DNA of 64,000 nt from an uncultured Clostridia bacterium (lineage in GTDB: Bacteria; Bacillota; Clostridia; Christensenellales; UBA1242): assembly GCA_934746515.1 (NCBI GenBank), contig CAKVFH010000003.1, positions 62,001 through 126,000 of the forward strand, in the 5' to 3' direction. A model generated the notes under the pieces. It made no database searches, was not told the DNA's origin, and saw nothing but the letters and a program-made list of their open reading frames with translations. Positions 8,700 to 18,799 of this stretch are shown piece by piece. Positions within the stretch are counted from its first letter, which is position 1; each line of letters begins with the position of its first letter. A program made the position numbers and the translations under genes.

Positions 8700-8868
8700 G
8701 TTTATTGAAGAGAAAGAACACTTTCCACCTTCCAAATGAAAGATTTTGAGTAGGTCAAATATAATAATGCTTATACCCAATTGTCTTGGCGTGGCTTGTT
8801 CCACGCAGATTGATTTGGATTATTATATAGTGAGTGGATTTCTTCGTAAACCACTCACTTTTTATTTT
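8700..8868 (+). promoter_or_regulatory. infC-rpmI-rplT leader with attenuator, probably L20-type
   Basis: A leader of about 200 nt carries the hairpin GCGTGG/CCACGC (about 8785-8803). It then has a terminator-like hairpin AGTGAGTGG/CCACTCACT (8829-8859) followed by a T-rich tract, ending 30 nt before the infC start. In Bacilli and Clostridia this operon is repressed by L20 through such a leader. The position and the attenuator support the same here; the L20-binding structure itself was not verified. Confidence 0.65.
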
Positions 8869-8898
8869 CAAAAGTGAAATAAAAATTATAGGAGTAAT

Positions 8899-9426
8899 AT
8901 GGCAGTTAAGCAACAAGAAACCCAAATCAACTCGGCAATTAGAGACCCAGAAGTTAGAGTAATTGGCGCAAATGGCGAACAACTTGGAATTATGAGTTCA
9001 AGAGAAGCAAACGAACTTGCTGATAAAGCAGGCTTGGATCTCGTTAAAATTTCACCAAGTGCAGTTCCACCAGTTTGCAGAATTATGGACTATGGAAAAT
9101 ATCTTTTCGACAAAACAAAAAGAGAAAAGGAACAAAGAAAAAATCAAAAAATTGTTGAGCTTAAAGAAGTTCAGCTTTCAATGACAATTGAACAACATGA
9201 CATTGACATTAAAGCAAAAAATGCAACAAAGTTTTTAAACAATGGCGACAAAGTTAAAGTTTCAATCAGAATGAGTGGAAGACAACAAGCTTATTTTGAA
9301 AGAGGCATCGAAACAGAAAATGCGTTTGCGCAAAGTTTGGAAGAAATCGCTGTTATTGAAAAACCTGCAAAGGTTGAGGGAAGAAACATTATCATGATTT
9401 TAGCCCCAAAAAATGCTAAAAAATAA
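8899..9426 (+). CDS. infC: translation initiation factor IF-3
   Basis: Binds the 30S subunit, prevents premature joining with 50S and checks start-codon pairing. The 175-residue protein shows the N-terminal domain ending RIMDYGKYLFDKTKREKE, the basic linker and the C-terminal domain with KVKVSIRMSGRQ. TAGGAGTAAT precedes the ATG. It is first in the infC-rpmI-rplT operon and lies behind an attenuator leader. Confidence 0.96.
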   Translation: MAVKQQETQINSAIRDPEVRVIGANGEQLGIMSSREANELADKAGLDLVKISPSAVPPVCRIMDYGKYLFDKTKREKEQRKNQKIVELKEVQLSMTIEQHDIDIKAKNATKFLNNGDKVKVSIRMSGRQQAYFERGIETENAFAQSLEEIAVIEKPAKVEGRNIIMILAPKNAKK

Positions 9427-9471
9427 ACCATATAAAACTAGAATTTAGTAGGTATTAGGAGGAATTTTATT

Positions 9472-9672
9472 ATGCCAAAACAAAAAACAAGTTCAGCCGC
9501 TAAAAAAAGATTCATCGTTCTCGCTAGTGGCAAAGTAAAAAGAGGACACCAAAACAAAAGACACTTACTTTCAAGCAAAGAAACAGGCAGAAAGAGAGCT
9601 CTTCGTCAAGGAGCTTATGTTGAAGGTAAGCAAATCAAGACAGTTAAAAATCTTGTAGGAAATCAGGACTAA
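9472..9672 (+). CDS. rpmI: 50S ribosomal protein L35
   Basis: A 66-residue basic ribosomal protein. The segment [19 protein letters not shown] followed by GHQNKRHLL is typical of L35. TTAGGAGGAATTTT precedes the ATG, giving a very strong ribosome binding site. It is the middle gene of the infC operon, 17 nt ahead of rplT. Confidence 0.97.
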   Translation: MPKQKTSSAAKKRFIVLASGKVKRGHQNKRHLLSSKETGRKRALRQGAYVEGKQIKTVKNLVGNQD

Positions 9673-9689
9673 GGAAGGGGGACAGATAA

Positions 9690-10046
9690 ATGAGAGTTAA
9701 AAGAGCAGTCAACGCACACAAAAAGCGTTCTAAAATTTTAAAATCAGCTAAAGGTTATTATGGCGCAAAGAGCAAACTTTACAGAGTAGCTCGTGAAGCT
9801 GTCATGAAGAGTGGTAACTATGCTTTCATCGGCAGAAGAAACAAAAAGAGAGATTTCAGAAGACTCTGGAATGCTAGAATTAACGCTGAAGCTAGAGTTA
9901 ATGGCCTTTCATACAGCAACTTGATTCATGGTTTGAAAGTTGCAGGTATTGAACTTAACAGAAAAGTTCTTGCAGACCTTGCAGTTTCTGATAAAGCAGC
10001 TTTTGCAAAAGTTTGTGAACAAGCTAAAAATGCACTTGCAAAATAG
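9690..10046 (+). CDS. rplT: 50S ribosomal protein L20
   Basis: A 118-residue protein needed early in 50S assembly and the usual autogenous repressor of this operon. It begins [18 protein letters not shown] and contains [17 protein letters not shown] and [14 protein letters not shown] segments ([16 protein letters not shown]). GGAAGGGGG precedes the ATG. The last gene before a Rho-independent terminator. Confidence 0.97.
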   Translation: MRVKRAVNAHKKRSKILKSAKGYYGAKSKLYRVAREAVMKSGNYAFIGRRNKKRDFRRLWNARINAEARVNGLSYSNLIHGLKVAGIELNRKVLADLAVSDKAAFAKVCEQAKNALAK

Positions 10047-10049
10047 TTT

Positions 10050-10084
10050 AAAAAGCTTAATACTAATTGTGTTAAGCTTTTTTA
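10050..10084 (+). terminator. terminator of the infC operon
   Basis: AAAAAGCTTAA and TTAAGCTTTTT form an 11-bp stem followed by further T residues. Confidence 0.88.
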
Positions 10085-10113
10085 TTTGATTTATGCAAAA
10101 GGAAAGTTAAACT

Positions 10114-10893
10114 ATGGTCAATGAAATTATTACAAGTTTAGATAACCCTATGGTAAAAGAAGCCAGAAGTTTAAATGATAAAAAATTTAGACGGAATCTT
10201 GGCATGTTTTTGGTTGATGGTGAAAAACTGGTTTATGAAATTGTTTGCGGCGCAGGCACTGCAGACAAGATTTTTGTTGATAGTTCAAAGCTTTCACAAT
10301 TTGATTATATCTTGAGTAAGTTTGACGGAAAAGTCGTTCCAGTTTCAAGCAAGGTTATGGCTAGTTTGTCTGAAAATAACACTCCACAAGGCATTGTTGC
10401 GGAAGTTAAAATGCGCGAAACTCCAGAGTTTTGCCCAGAAAAAGACGAGCCAATTTTGATTTTAGACAGAATTCAGGATCCAGGCAACATGGGCACAATC
10501 ATCAGAACGGCGACAGCCACAGGTTTTCACACAATTGTTTTGATTGACAGCGCTGATGCGTTTTCACCAAAGGTTATCAGAAGTTCATCTGGTGGTGTGT
10601 TTTATCTTGACATTTTTAGGCTCAGCCAAGACGAAATTGCAAGCTTTTGTGAAAACCATGGCATTGAGTTGTTGGTGGCTGACATGGCTGGCGAAAATAT
10701 TTTTAAAACACAAATCACAAACAAGAATTTTGCACTGGTTATTGGCAATGAAGGTCAAGGAGTTAGCGATTATTTCAAAACTCATGGAAGGGTAATTTCG
10801 CTTCCAATGAAGCCGCTGATGGAATCGCTTAATGCGGGTGTTTCGGCAAGTGTTTTGATGTATGCGCTTCTCGGAAAAGATATAAATGACTAA
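10114..10893 (+). CDS. SpoU/TrmH-family rRNA/tRNA 2'-O-methyltransferase
   Basis: A 259-residue SPOUT methyltransferase with an N-terminal RNA-binding domain. It contains all three knot motifs: LDRIQDPGNMGTIIRTA, LVIGNEGQGVS and SLPMKPLMESLNAGVSASVL. These enzymes methylate a ribose 2'-OH in rRNA or tRNA using S-adenosylmethionine and usually act as dimers. Its position after rplT resembles that of ysgA-type genes in Bacillota. The exact target nucleotide cannot be told from sequence. AGGAAAGTTAAACT precedes the ATG. Confidence 0.93.
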   Translation: MVNEIITSLDNPMVKEARSLNDKKFRRNLGMFLVDGEKLVYEIVCGAGTADKIFVDSSKLSQFDYILSKFDGKVVPVSSKVMASLSENNTPQGIVAEVKMRETPEFCPEKDEPILILDRIQDPGNMGTIIRTATATGFHTIVLIDSADAFSPKVIRSSSGGVFYLDIFRLSQDEIASFCENHGIELLVADMAGENIFKTQITNKNFALVIGNEGQGVSDYFKTHGRVISLPMKPLMESLNAGVSASVLMYALLGKDIND

Positions 10894-10960
10894 AATTTTA
10901 TTGATAAATAAAAAATAATTGTATATAATAAAAAAGTAAATTAAGTTAGGAGGAAATTTT

Positions 10961-11698
10961 ATGAGTGGACACTCAAAATGGCACAACATTCAAGCTACCA
11001 AAGGTAAGGCTGATGCTGCGAGAGGAAAAATCTTTACAAAAATAGGTCGTGAAATTGCGGTTGCAGTTAAGTTGGGTGGCCCTGACCCTAACATAAATAG
11101 CAAACTTTATGATGTTATTCAAAAGGCTAAACAAAACAATATGCCAAACGATAACATTCAACGTTCAATCAAAAAGGCTAGTGGCGGAGAAGAAGGCGGA
11201 AACTACGATTCAATCGTATATGAAGGCTATGGCAGCCACGGTGTTGCATTTATTGTTGAGTGCTTGACAGACAACAGAAATAGAACCGCTGCTGATGTTA
11301 GACACTTGTTTGATAAATACAATGGCTCTCTTGGAACCAGCGGAAGCGTAACATATATGTTTGACTACAAGGGCATTATCGTCATCGCTAAAAAAGATGG
11401 CGTTTCTGAAGATGATGTTATGATGGTTGCATTGGATAACGGCGCAGATGATGTTGTTTCTGATGATGAATGTTTTGAAATCATAACAGCTCCAGACACT
11501 TTGCACAATGTTGCAAAGGCTTGCGAAGCAGCAGGTTATGAAGTTGTTTCAAGCGAAGTTGAATATGTTCCACAAAATCAAATTGAGCTTGACAAAGATT
11601 CTGCAATTTCAGTAAACAAGCTTGTTCTTGCCCTTGAAGATTTGGATGATGTTCAAAATGTTTACACATCTGCAGACCTTTCAGTTTTGGATGAATAG
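10961..11698 (+). CDS. yebC: YebC/PmpR (TACO1)-family regulator
   Basis: A 245-residue cytosolic protein starting MSGHSKWHNIQATKGKADAA, the family hallmark, with NNMPNDNIQRSIKKA and YEGYGSHGVAFIVE following. Members were first described as transcriptional regulators. More recent work on the family links them to translation through proline-rich stretches. TAGGAGGAAATTTT precedes the ATG. It is a single gene between the methyltransferase and a terminator. Confidence 0.94.
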   Translation: MSGHSKWHNIQATKGKADAARGKIFTKIGREIAVAVKLGGPDPNINSKLYDVIQKAKQNNMPNDNIQRSIKKASGGEEGGNYDSIVYEGYGSHGVAFIVECLTDNRNRTAADVRHLFDKYNGSLGTSGSVTYMFDYKGIIVIAKKDGVSEDDVMMVALDNGADDVVSDDECFEIITAPDTLHNVAKACEAAGYEVVSSEVEYVPQNQIELDKDSAISVNKLVLALEDLDDVQNVYTSADLSVLDE

Positions 11699-11740
11699 AC
11701 TTAAATAAAATATTTTATCTTTGAAAAATTTTAAAATGTA

Positions 11741-11770
11741 AAAACTTGCCTTAACTGGCAAGTTTTTTTG
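11741..11770 (+). terminator. terminator after yebC
   Basis: AAACTTGCC and GGCAAGTTT form a 9-bp stem with loop TTAACT, followed by a run of T. Confidence 0.9.
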
Positions 11771-11833
11771 TGCCTTTTTTATTGATATAAAATTTATTTA
11801 TTGTGAGTATTAAAAATCTGAATTGATTTTTGA

Positions 11834-11862
11834 TTGATAAATTAACTCAAAGTCTTTATAAT
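11834..11862 (+). promoter_or_regulatory. promoter of the zeta toxin-antitoxin operon
   Basis: TTGATA (11834-11839) and TATAAT (11857-11862) are separated by 17 bp. The start codon of the antitoxin lies about 50 nt downstream. Confidence 0.75.
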
Positions 11863-11914
11863 CTCTGTAGTGTGACTTTGTTATGCAAAAATATGATTTA
11901 AAATAGGAGATTTT

Positions 11915-12118
11915 ATGAACGATAATACAAAAATTGAAGTTGCAAAAGAAGTTATCTATGAAATTATAGGTAATGCTGTAATGAAAGAAAATTTAACAAC
12001 AAACGACAAGAAACTTGTTGATTTGTTGAACCTTAAAAACGAAGTTAATAAAGGTAATATGGAAGCAATTGACTTTGTTTTAAATAACTATAAATTGGAA
12101 GAGAAGAAAGGGGTATAA
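11915..12118 (+). CDS. small protein, putative antitoxin of zeta-type toxin
   Basis: A 67-residue, mostly helical, charged protein that I do not recognise by sequence. It ends 2 nt before the zeta-type kinase gene and has its own consensus promoter and an AGGAGA ribosome binding site. The position, size and tight coupling are those of an epsilon/PezA-like antitoxin. It is too short for the helix-turn-helix plus inhibitory domain layout of PezA, so it may neutralise only, like epsilon. The antitoxin role is inferred from context. Confidence 0.65.
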   Translation: MNDNTKIEVAKEVIYEIIGNAVMKENLTTNDKKLVDLLNLKNEVNKGNMEAIDFVLNNYKLEEKKGV

Positions 12119-12120
12119 TA

Positions 12121-13104
12121 ATGGCTGAACAAAACGAAATTATTGCTAAATTTGATATTAGCGAAGAACAAAAAGAGAAAATTTTTAATTCTATAATTCA
12201 AAACTTAACACTCGGAATTGAGCCTGTTGAAAACCCAGTTGCAGTTATTGTTGGCGGACAGACTGGTGCTGGAAAAAGTGGTCTTATGGCATATTCACAC
12301 AAAATGTTCGATAACAAAGCATTTCTGGCTTATGACGGCAGTGACTATGCAGGCAGATGGATTAAAGGCAATGTTGTTCAAATTGAAGATGACGAGTTTA
12401 GAGCATATTTTCCTAATGAAAGACAAATCGCATTAGAGCATCCAGATGAATATATTCAAATAACAAACAAACTCACAAACGAACTCACAGCAAAAATATT
12501 CCAATATTGCGCTGAAAACAAATATAACATCATTTTCCACCAAACTTTAAAGAACACGCGTATTGCTGATGACGGCATTGTTAAGCTTAAAGATCTTGGC
12601 TATGCAATTGTTGTTAGAGCTCTTGCAGTAAATGAATTTGAAAGCAGAATGAGCATGATTGAGAGATGTTTGGGACAAATTGAAACAAAGGGTTATTGCA
12701 GAAATGTTACAACATCGGATCATGATAAAACTTATAATGGCATGCCTGACACACTTGATTATATTGAAAAAAATAAGAGATACGACATTTTGCAAGTGTT
12801 CCAAAGGGGCAAGAAAGTTGATGAGCCTTTGATGGTTTACACAAGAATCAATCCAGAAAGCGACAAGCTTAAAATTTTGTCAACATTCCCTTATCTTCTT
12901 TCTTTTGATATGTACTTTGGTTTTGGAAGTGCAAAAGAAGCTATTGAAGAAATCCGTGAACGCGCTGGCAAAAAATTCATGGAAAATGCTGAAATAAGAA
13001 TTGGCGATGCGAAAAGACAAAAGGGTAATGAGTCTATTAAAAATCAGATAGCAGAGCTTGAAAAAAAGATTGAAAGCAAAAACCAATATAGAGCTGCTAA
13101 TTAA
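12121..13104 (+). CDS. zeta-toxin family kinase
   Basis: A 327-residue P-loop kinase. The Walker A motif GGQTGAGKS lies near residues 41-49, IEDDEFRAYFP matches the zeta/PezT segment that holds the catalytic Asp and substrate contact, and FHQTLKNT corresponds to the EGTLR motif. Zeta toxins phosphorylate UDP-N-acetylglucosamine and so poison cell-wall synthesis. The C-terminal 50 residues are a charged coiled-coil-like tail ending LEKKIESKNQYRAAN. It follows its putative antitoxin by 2 nt. A chromosomal addiction or phage-defence module is the likely role. Confidence 0.87.
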   Translation: MAEQNEIIAKFDISEEQKEKIFNSIIQNLTLGIEPVENPVAVIVGGQTGAGKSGLMAYSHKMFDNKAFLAYDGSDYAGRWIKGNVVQIEDDEFRAYFPNERQIALEHPDEYIQITNKLTNELTAKIFQYCAENKYNIIFHQTLKNTRIADDGIVKLKDLGYAIVVRALAVNEFESRMSMIERCLGQIETKGYCRNVTTSDHDKTYNGMPDTLDYIEKNKRYDILQVFQRGKKVDEPLMVYTRINPESDKLKILSTFPYLLSFDMYFGFGSAKEAIEEIRERAGKKFMENAEIRIGDAKRQKGNESIKNQIAELEKKIESKNQYRAAN

Positions 13105-13106
13105 AT

Positions 13107-13152
13107 AAAACACACCATTCAATTGTGAAACACATTTGTTTGGTGTTTTTAT
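13107..13152 (+). terminator. terminator after the zeta toxin
   Basis: AAAACACACCA and TGGTGTTTTT pair with one bulged base around a long loop, followed by more T residues. Confidence 0.6.
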
Positions 13153-13225
13153 TTTGCGAAATTAAATTCAGGCTTACCTTGAGATTTCAAAAACAAGCAG
13201 AATTGCGTCAAGACTTCTTTTATAA

Positions 13226-13253
13226 TTGACTAAATATAAATTTTGTTTACAAT
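13226..13253 (+). promoter_or_regulatory. promoter of ruvCAB, probably leaderless
   Basis: TTGACT (13226-13231) and TACAAT (13248-13253) are 16 bp apart. The ATG of ruvC is only 7 nt further and has no Shine-Dalgarno sequence, so the mRNA probably starts at the ATG. Confidence 0.6.
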
Positions 13254-13260
13254 TATATTT

Positions 13261-13821
13261 ATGAGAATATTAGGTATTGACCCAGGTTATGCGATTGTTG
13301 GTTATGGCGTTATTGAAAAAGACAAGAGTGGCAGATGCACGGTTATTGATTATGGCGCGATAAACACGCCAAAAGAAGAAGATTTTCCAGTGCGACTTGC
13401 CATGATTTCAGACGGCATGAATGAGCTTATGGAAAAATTCAAGCCAGATGCGGTTGCTGTTGAAGAATTATTTTTCAATCAAAACATCACAACCGGCATT
13501 GCAGTTGCTGAAGCAAGGGGAGTAATTCTTTGCACAGCTATAAAAACCGTTCCGAATGTGTTTGAATTTACTCCAATTCAAATCAAACTTGCAATCACCG
13601 GTGATGGCAAAGCTGACAAAAAAGCGGTTCAATTTATGACAAAAACCATATTAAAACTAAAATCAATACCAAAACCTGACGATGCGGCAGATGCTTTGGC
13701 GGTCGCTTTATGTTTGGCACAAACCAACACCAAAATTATGGAAAGCGATGTTGAAGTTTGGACAAATAATAACCTTAAAAAACGAGATATTACAGAAACA
13801 ATTAAAAGGAAACTAAAATAA
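13261..13821 (+). CDS. ruvC: Holliday junction resolvase RuvC
   Basis: A 186-residue dimeric nuclease that cuts Holliday junctions in recombination repair. The acidic catalytic residues are visible: Asp in GIDPGYAIVGYG, Glu in AVEELFFNQN and the Asp pair in PDDAADALAVALC. An earlier in-frame start at 13243 would place the promoter inside the coding sequence, so ATG 13261 is preferred. The stop codon overlaps the ruvA start by one base (TAATG). Confidence 0.95.
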   Translation: MRILGIDPGYAIVGYGVIEKDKSGRCTVIDYGAINTPKEEDFPVRLAMISDGMNELMEKFKPDAVAVEELFFNQNITTGIAVAEARGVILCTAIKTVPNVFEFTPIQIKLAITGDGKADKKAVQFMTKTILKLKSIPKPDDAADALAVALCLAQTNTKIMESDVEVWTNNNLKKRDITETIKRKLK

Positions 13822-14432
13822 TGATTTATTCTTTAACTGGCAAAATTTCAATGATAGATGAAAACACAGTTGTTGTTGACACTGGCACAATCGCTTTTGA
13901 AGTGATTTGCTCGTCATACACTGCCTACAAGCTTTCTGGCAAAACTGAACCACAAACAATTTTAACATATCTTCAAGTCCGTGATGACGGCATGAGTTTG
14001 TTTGGATTTTTTGATAAAAAAGAAAAGCTATTGTTTAATGATTTGTTGCTTGTGTCGGGTGTTGGTCCAAAAATGGCAATAACAATTTTGTCAGGGCTTC
14101 CAATTGACGAAATTATCACCGCTATAATTTCAAGCGATGTTAAACTTTTGTCTAGCATCAAAGGGCTTGGCAAAAAAACAACCGAACGAATTGTGCTTGA
14201 GCTTAATGGCAAACTTGGTGGTGAATCATCACTTGAAAGCTTGATTTCAAATAATGATTCAATCTCGCTTGGAACACCAGCATTAAACAAAGAAATGGAA
14301 GAAGCCTATGATGTTTTGACAAACATGGGTGTTCAAAAGGCGACAGCAACTGAAAGTGTTAAAAACAACTACACTGAAGGCATGACAAGCGAAGAACTTG
14401 TTGTTGCGTGCCTTAAAAACTTGCATAAATAA
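13821..14432 (+). CDS. ruvA: Holliday junction DNA helicase subunit RuvA
   Basis: A 203-residue protein that forms the tetramer clamping the four-way junction. An N-terminal OB domain is followed by helix-hairpin-helix motifs (LLLVSGVGPKMAITILSGL and IKGLGKKTTERIVLEL). A flexible linker and the C-terminal domain that contacts RuvB close the protein. It is translationally coupled to ruvC by a TAATG overlap and followed by ruvB after 49 nt. Confidence 0.95.
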   Translation: MIYSLTGKISMIDENTVVVDTGTIAFEVICSSYTAYKLSGKTEPQTILTYLQVRDDGMSLFGFFDKKEKLLFNDLLLVSGVGPKMAITILSGLPIDEIITAIISSDVKLLSSIKGLGKKTTERIVLELNGKLGGESSLESLISNNDSISLGTPALNKEMEEAYDVLTNMGVQKATATESVKNNYTEGMTSEELVVACLKNLHK

Positions 14433-14481
14433 TAAATTTTGCAAACTAAAACAAACTTAAAATTTTACAATTGGGGGAAAT

Positions 14482-15531
14482 ATGGCAAACTTTGAAAGTA
14501 GCTTTAATAATGATAGCTATGACGAAAACGAAAGATTTGTTTCATCATCAAAAATCAATGAAGATGATGTGGTTGAAAATATTTTAAGACCTAAAACCTT
14601 TGATGAATATGTTGGACAAAAACAGGTGAAAGAAAACTTGCTTGTTTATATTAAAGCTGCAAAAAAGCGTGGCGAACCACTTGACCATGTGCTTTTATAT
14701 GGCCCACCAGGACTCGGAAAAACAACACTTTCAGCAATTATCGCAAACGAAATGGGCACAAATTTCAAACAAACATCAGGGCCTGCAATTGAAAAGCCAG
14801 CAGACCTTGCGTCACTTCTCACAAACTTAAGTGAAGGTGATGTGCTTTTCATTGATGAAATTCACAGGCTTAACCATTCAATTGAAGAAGTTTTGTACCC
14901 AGCAATGGAAGACCATGCACTCGATTATGTTATCGGTAAAGGACCTTCAGCAAGATCTATGAGAATTCCGCTTCCAGCATTCACACTTGTTGGTGCGACA
15001 ACAAAAGCCGGCATGATTTCAAGTCCACTTCGTGATCGTTTTGGAGTTATATGTAAACTTGAATTATATTCTCCAGACGAGCTTAAAACCATTGTGCTTC
15101 GTTCTGCAAAACTTTTGGGCAGTGAAATTGACAGCGAATCTGCAAGTCTCATTGCTTCAAGGTGCAGGGGAACTCCGAGACTTGCAAACCGAATTTTGAA
15201 GCGTGTTCGTGATTTTGCCGATGTGTTCACCGACGGAAAAATTGATAAAAAAGTGACTTTGCATGCACTTGAAAAAATGGATATTGACGAGCTTGGTCTT
15301 GACGGTGTCGATAGAAAGATGCTTAAAACCATGATTGAAAATTTCAAGGGCAAACCAGTTGGTCTTGACACTTTGGGGGCAGTCACCGGTGAAGAACCAG
15401 ACACTATTGAAGATGTTTACGAGCCATATTTGATGCAAATCGGATTTATTGCAAGAACTCCAAGGGGCAGAATTCCACTTGAGCCAGCCTACAAACACCT
15501 TGGTTACAAAATCGAAGATATTTTAAAATAA
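14482..15531 (+). CDS. ruvB: Holliday junction branch-migration ATPase RuvB
   Basis: A 349-residue AAA+ motor that drives branch migration with RuvA. Walker A is GPPGLGKTT, Walker B FIDEIHRL, sensor 1 LVGATTKAG, and the C-terminal winged helix contains [23 protein letters not shown] precedes the ATG. The N-terminal 30 residues are an acidic, Asn-rich extension slightly longer than usual. Confidence 0.96.
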   Translation: MANFESSFNNDSYDENERFVSSSKINEDDVVENILRPKTFDEYVGQKQVKENLLVYIKAAKKRGEPLDHVLLYGPPGLGKTTLSAIIANEMGTNFKQTSGPAIEKPADLASLLTNLSEGDVLFIDEIHRLNHSIEEVLYPAMEDHALDYVIGKGPSARSMRIPLPAFTLVGATTKAGMISSPLRDRFGVICKLELYSPDELKTIVLRSAKLLGSEIDSESASLIASRCRGTPRLANRILKRVRDFADVFTDGKIDKKVTLHALEKMDIDELGLDGVDRKMLKTMIENFKGKPVGLDTLGAVTGEEPDTIEDVYEPYLMQIGFIARTPRGRIPLEPAYKHLGYKIEDILK

Positions 15532-15564
15532 ATTAACAAAACTATTTTAATTTAGTTTTGGTTG

Positions 15565-15573
15565 TGCTAGAAT
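15565..15573 (+). promoter_or_regulatory. possible extended -10 promoter of queA
   Basis: TGCTAGAAT fits an extended -10 element (TGnTATAAT). No good -35 is present at the expected distance. The queA start lies 55 nt downstream. Confidence 0.4.
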
Positions 15574-15627
15574 TTATTGCACGACAAAAATGGTCGTCGA
15601 AAACTTGGCGACTAAATAGGAAGAACT

Positions 15628-16662
15628 ATGGAAGAATTAAAGACAAGTGATTTTTATTATGATTTGCCAGAAGAGTTGATTGCGCAAACTCCTGCTAGCC
15701 CAAGAGACAGCGCGAGAATGCTTGTTTATGACAAATCTCAAGACAAAATAGAACATAAAATTTTTAGAGATATTGTTGATTATTTGTCGCCAAACGATGT
15801 TTTGGTTATCAACAACACTCGTGTTATTCCAGCAAGACTTTTTGCAACCAAAGTTACTGGTGCAAAAATTGAAGTGTTTTTGCTCAAAAGACTGAATTTA
15901 ACAGACTATGAAGTTTTGATGAAACCAGCAAAAAAAGTTCCTGTTGGCACAAAACTTATTTTTTCAGACAATCTTTATTGCGAGACCATTGAAAATCAAG
16001 AAGAAATTGGTGGCAGAATTATTCGTTTTCATGTTGCTTCTGGCACACTTGAAGAAGAGCTTGACAAAATTGGAAACATTCCACTTCCACCATATATTCA
16101 TGAAAAACTTGAAGATGATGAAGAATACCAAACAATTTACTCTAAAATAAGGGGTTCAAGTGCAGCGCCAACAGCAGGCTTGCATTTCACTGAAGAACTT
16201 ATGCAAAAAATTAGAGATAAAGGTGTGCAGATTGAAGAAGTAACACTCCAAGTGGGGCTTGGAACTTTTAGACCAGTTACTGAAGAAAACGCGCTTGAAC
16301 ACAAGATGCACAGCGAAGAAATTGTTGTCTTGCCTGAAGTTGCCGAAAGACTAAACAAGGCAAAAGCAGAAGGCAAGCGAATTATTGCAGTTGGCACAAC
16401 ATCAGTTAGAACTTTGGAAGCTGCAAGTGACAGAAAAGGGCACATTGTTCCTTGCCAAAAAGAAACCGATATTTTTATTTATCCGGGTGTTGAAATCAAG
16501 TTTGTTGATGCACTAATCACAAACTTTCACTTGCCAGAAAGCACACTCATCATGCTTGTTTCAGCTTTTATTGGCAAAGATAAAACCCTTGAAATTTATA
16601 GAGAAGCCGTAAAAGAAAAATACAGATTTTTCAGTTTTGGTGACTGCTGTTTCTTTTGCTAA
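15628..16662 (+). CDS. queA: S-adenosylmethionine:tRNA ribosyltransferase-isomerase
   Basis: Transfers and rearranges the ribosyl part of S-adenosylmethionine onto preQ1-modified tRNA to make epoxyqueuosine. The 344-residue protein starts with the typical FYYDLPEELIAQTPASPRD. It contains VLVINNTRVIPARLF, AAPTAGLHFTEEL and VGLGTFRPV, and ends YRFFSFGDCCFFC. ATAGGAAGAACT precedes the ATG. It lies between ruvB and tgt as in many Bacillota. Its product is the substrate of QueH at 2.8 kb. Confidence 0.97.
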   Translation: MEELKTSDFYYDLPEELIAQTPASPRDSARMLVYDKSQDKIEHKIFRDIVDYLSPNDVLVINNTRVIPARLFATKVTGAKIEVFLLKRLNLTDYEVLMKPAKKVPVGTKLIFSDNLYCETIENQEEIGGRIIRFHVASGTLEEELDKIGNIPLPPYIHEKLEDDEEYQTIYSKIRGSSAAPTAGLHFTEELMQKIRDKGVQIEEVTLQVGLGTFRPVTEENALEHKMHSEEIVVLPEVAERLNKAKAEGKRIIAVGTTSVRTLEAASDRKGHIVPCQKETDIFIYPGVEIKFVDALITNFHLPESTLIMLVSAFIGKDKTLEIYREAVKEKYRFFSFGDCCFFC

Positions 16663-16750
16663 AGCATGGAAATAAAGCATTTTATATAACATTTCAATAA
16701 AATAAAAATTTATAAAAATATAACAAAATATTTTAACTGGAGAGAGTATT

Positions 16751-17062
16751 ATGGATTTAGATGAAGTTCAAAAAGAAGTTTGGCAAAACAAACTTAATAA
16801 AGGTTTTAACACAACCAATGTTCAAATGGAGTTTTGCTATCTTTATGGCGAAGTTGCCGAAGCTTATGATGCGTTTTTAAAGAAAAAAGCTGATCTTGGA
16901 TTGGAGCTTGCTGACATTGCAATTTATTTGATGGGGCTATCTAACATGCTTGGTTTTTCTTTGAAAGAGCAAATAGAAAAGAAACTTGAAATAAACAAAA
17001 ATCGTCATTATATTGTTGACGAAAATGGCGTTTTGAAAAAAGTAGACAAAAAGGATAATTAA
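16751..17062 (+). CDS. MazG-like NTP pyrophosphohydrolase-type protein
   Basis: A 103-residue all-alpha protein. It shows the two metal-binding motifs of the MazG/dUTPase superfamily, GEVAEAYDAF (ExxE-like) and LELADIAIYLMGLSNMLG (ExxD). Family members hydrolyse non-canonical or excess nucleoside triphosphates to monophosphates. ACTGGAGAGAGTATT precedes the ATG. It sits between queA and tgt, 6 nt ahead of tgt, which suggests co-transcription. The substrate is unknown. Confidence 0.8.
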   Translation: MDLDEVQKEVWQNKLNKGFNTTNVQMEFCYLYGEVAEAYDAFLKKKADLGLELADIAIYLMGLSNMLGFSLKEQIEKKLEINKNRHYIVDENGVLKKVDKKDN

Positions 17063-18190
<1,128 letters not shown>

Positions 18191-18236
18191 TGTGACAAAA
18201 TATAACATTAAAAGAGTGCAATTGTTTCAAAATAGG

Positions 18237-18265
18237 TTGCACTTCTGCGTTATTTTTGATAAACT
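18237..18265 (+). promoter_or_regulatory. promoter of yajC
   Basis: TTGCAC (18237-18242) and TAAACT (18260-18265) are separated by 17 bp. An inverted repeat AGTGCAA/TTGCACT overlaps the -35 region and could end tgt transcription. Confidence 0.6.
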
Positions 18266-18288
18266 AATCTTATTAAAGGAGAGAAATT

Positions 18289-18765
18289 ATGAGATTTTTA
18301 TGTGAAGCTGCTAATCAACAAAACCAAATTGTGATTTATATTATCTTGGCAGTTTTGGTTATTGCAATGTTAGTTTTGCCATATTTCACAAACAAAAAGA
18401 GAAACCAACAATACATGGACATGCTTTCAGGCATCAGAGTTGGTGACCTTGTTAAAACTGCTGGTGGAATTATTGGAAAAGTAACAAAAATCACTGACAA
18501 AGGTGAAATTAAAACAATCATCTTGGAAACTGGTTCAAAATCTGAAAAATCTTACATGGAATTTGATATCAACTCAATCTACTGTGTTTTGAAATCAACA
18601 AAGGCTGAAGAGAAAGCCGAAGAAAAGGTTGAAGAAAAAGCAGAAGATGCAAAGGTTGAAGAAAAGACCGAAGAAACTGAAAAAACAGCTGAACCTGAAG
18701 CACAAGAAAAACCAAAAGCTGAAAAGAAAGCAAAAACAAAATCTAGCAAAAAATCAGCAAAATAA
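18289..18765 (+). CDS. yajC: Sec translocase accessory subunit YajC
   Basis: Has one N-terminal membrane helix (about residues 14-34), then the YajC core with MLSGIRVGDLVKTAGGIIGKV. The 158-residue protein is longer than the usual ~90-110 because of a C-terminal Glu/Lys/Ala-rich tail of about 55 residues ending in Lys-rich sequence. YajC associates with SecDF and SecYEG. AAGGAGAGAAATT precedes the ATG. secD and secF follow after one small membrane gene. Confidence 0.9.
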   Translation: MRFLCEAANQQNQIVIYIILAVLVIAMLVLPYFTNKKRNQQYMDMLSGIRVGDLVKTAGGIIGKVTKITDKGEIKTIILETGSKSEKSYMEFDINSIYCVLKSTKAEEKAEEKVEEKAEDAKVEEKTEETEKTAEPEAQEKPKAEKKAKTKSSKKSAK

Positions 18766-18776
18766 AAACATAAAAG

Positions 18777-18799
18777 TGGCTAAATCTAGCCATTTTTTT
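18777..18799 (+). terminator. terminator after yajC
   Basis: TGGCTA/TAGCCA 6-bp stem with loop AATC, followed by seven T. Confidence 0.75.

Noticed and set aside
15532..15627. preQ1 riboswitch upstream of queA
   Set aside because: No aptamer-like hairpin with the A-rich tail was recognised; only a possible extended -10 promoter is present.
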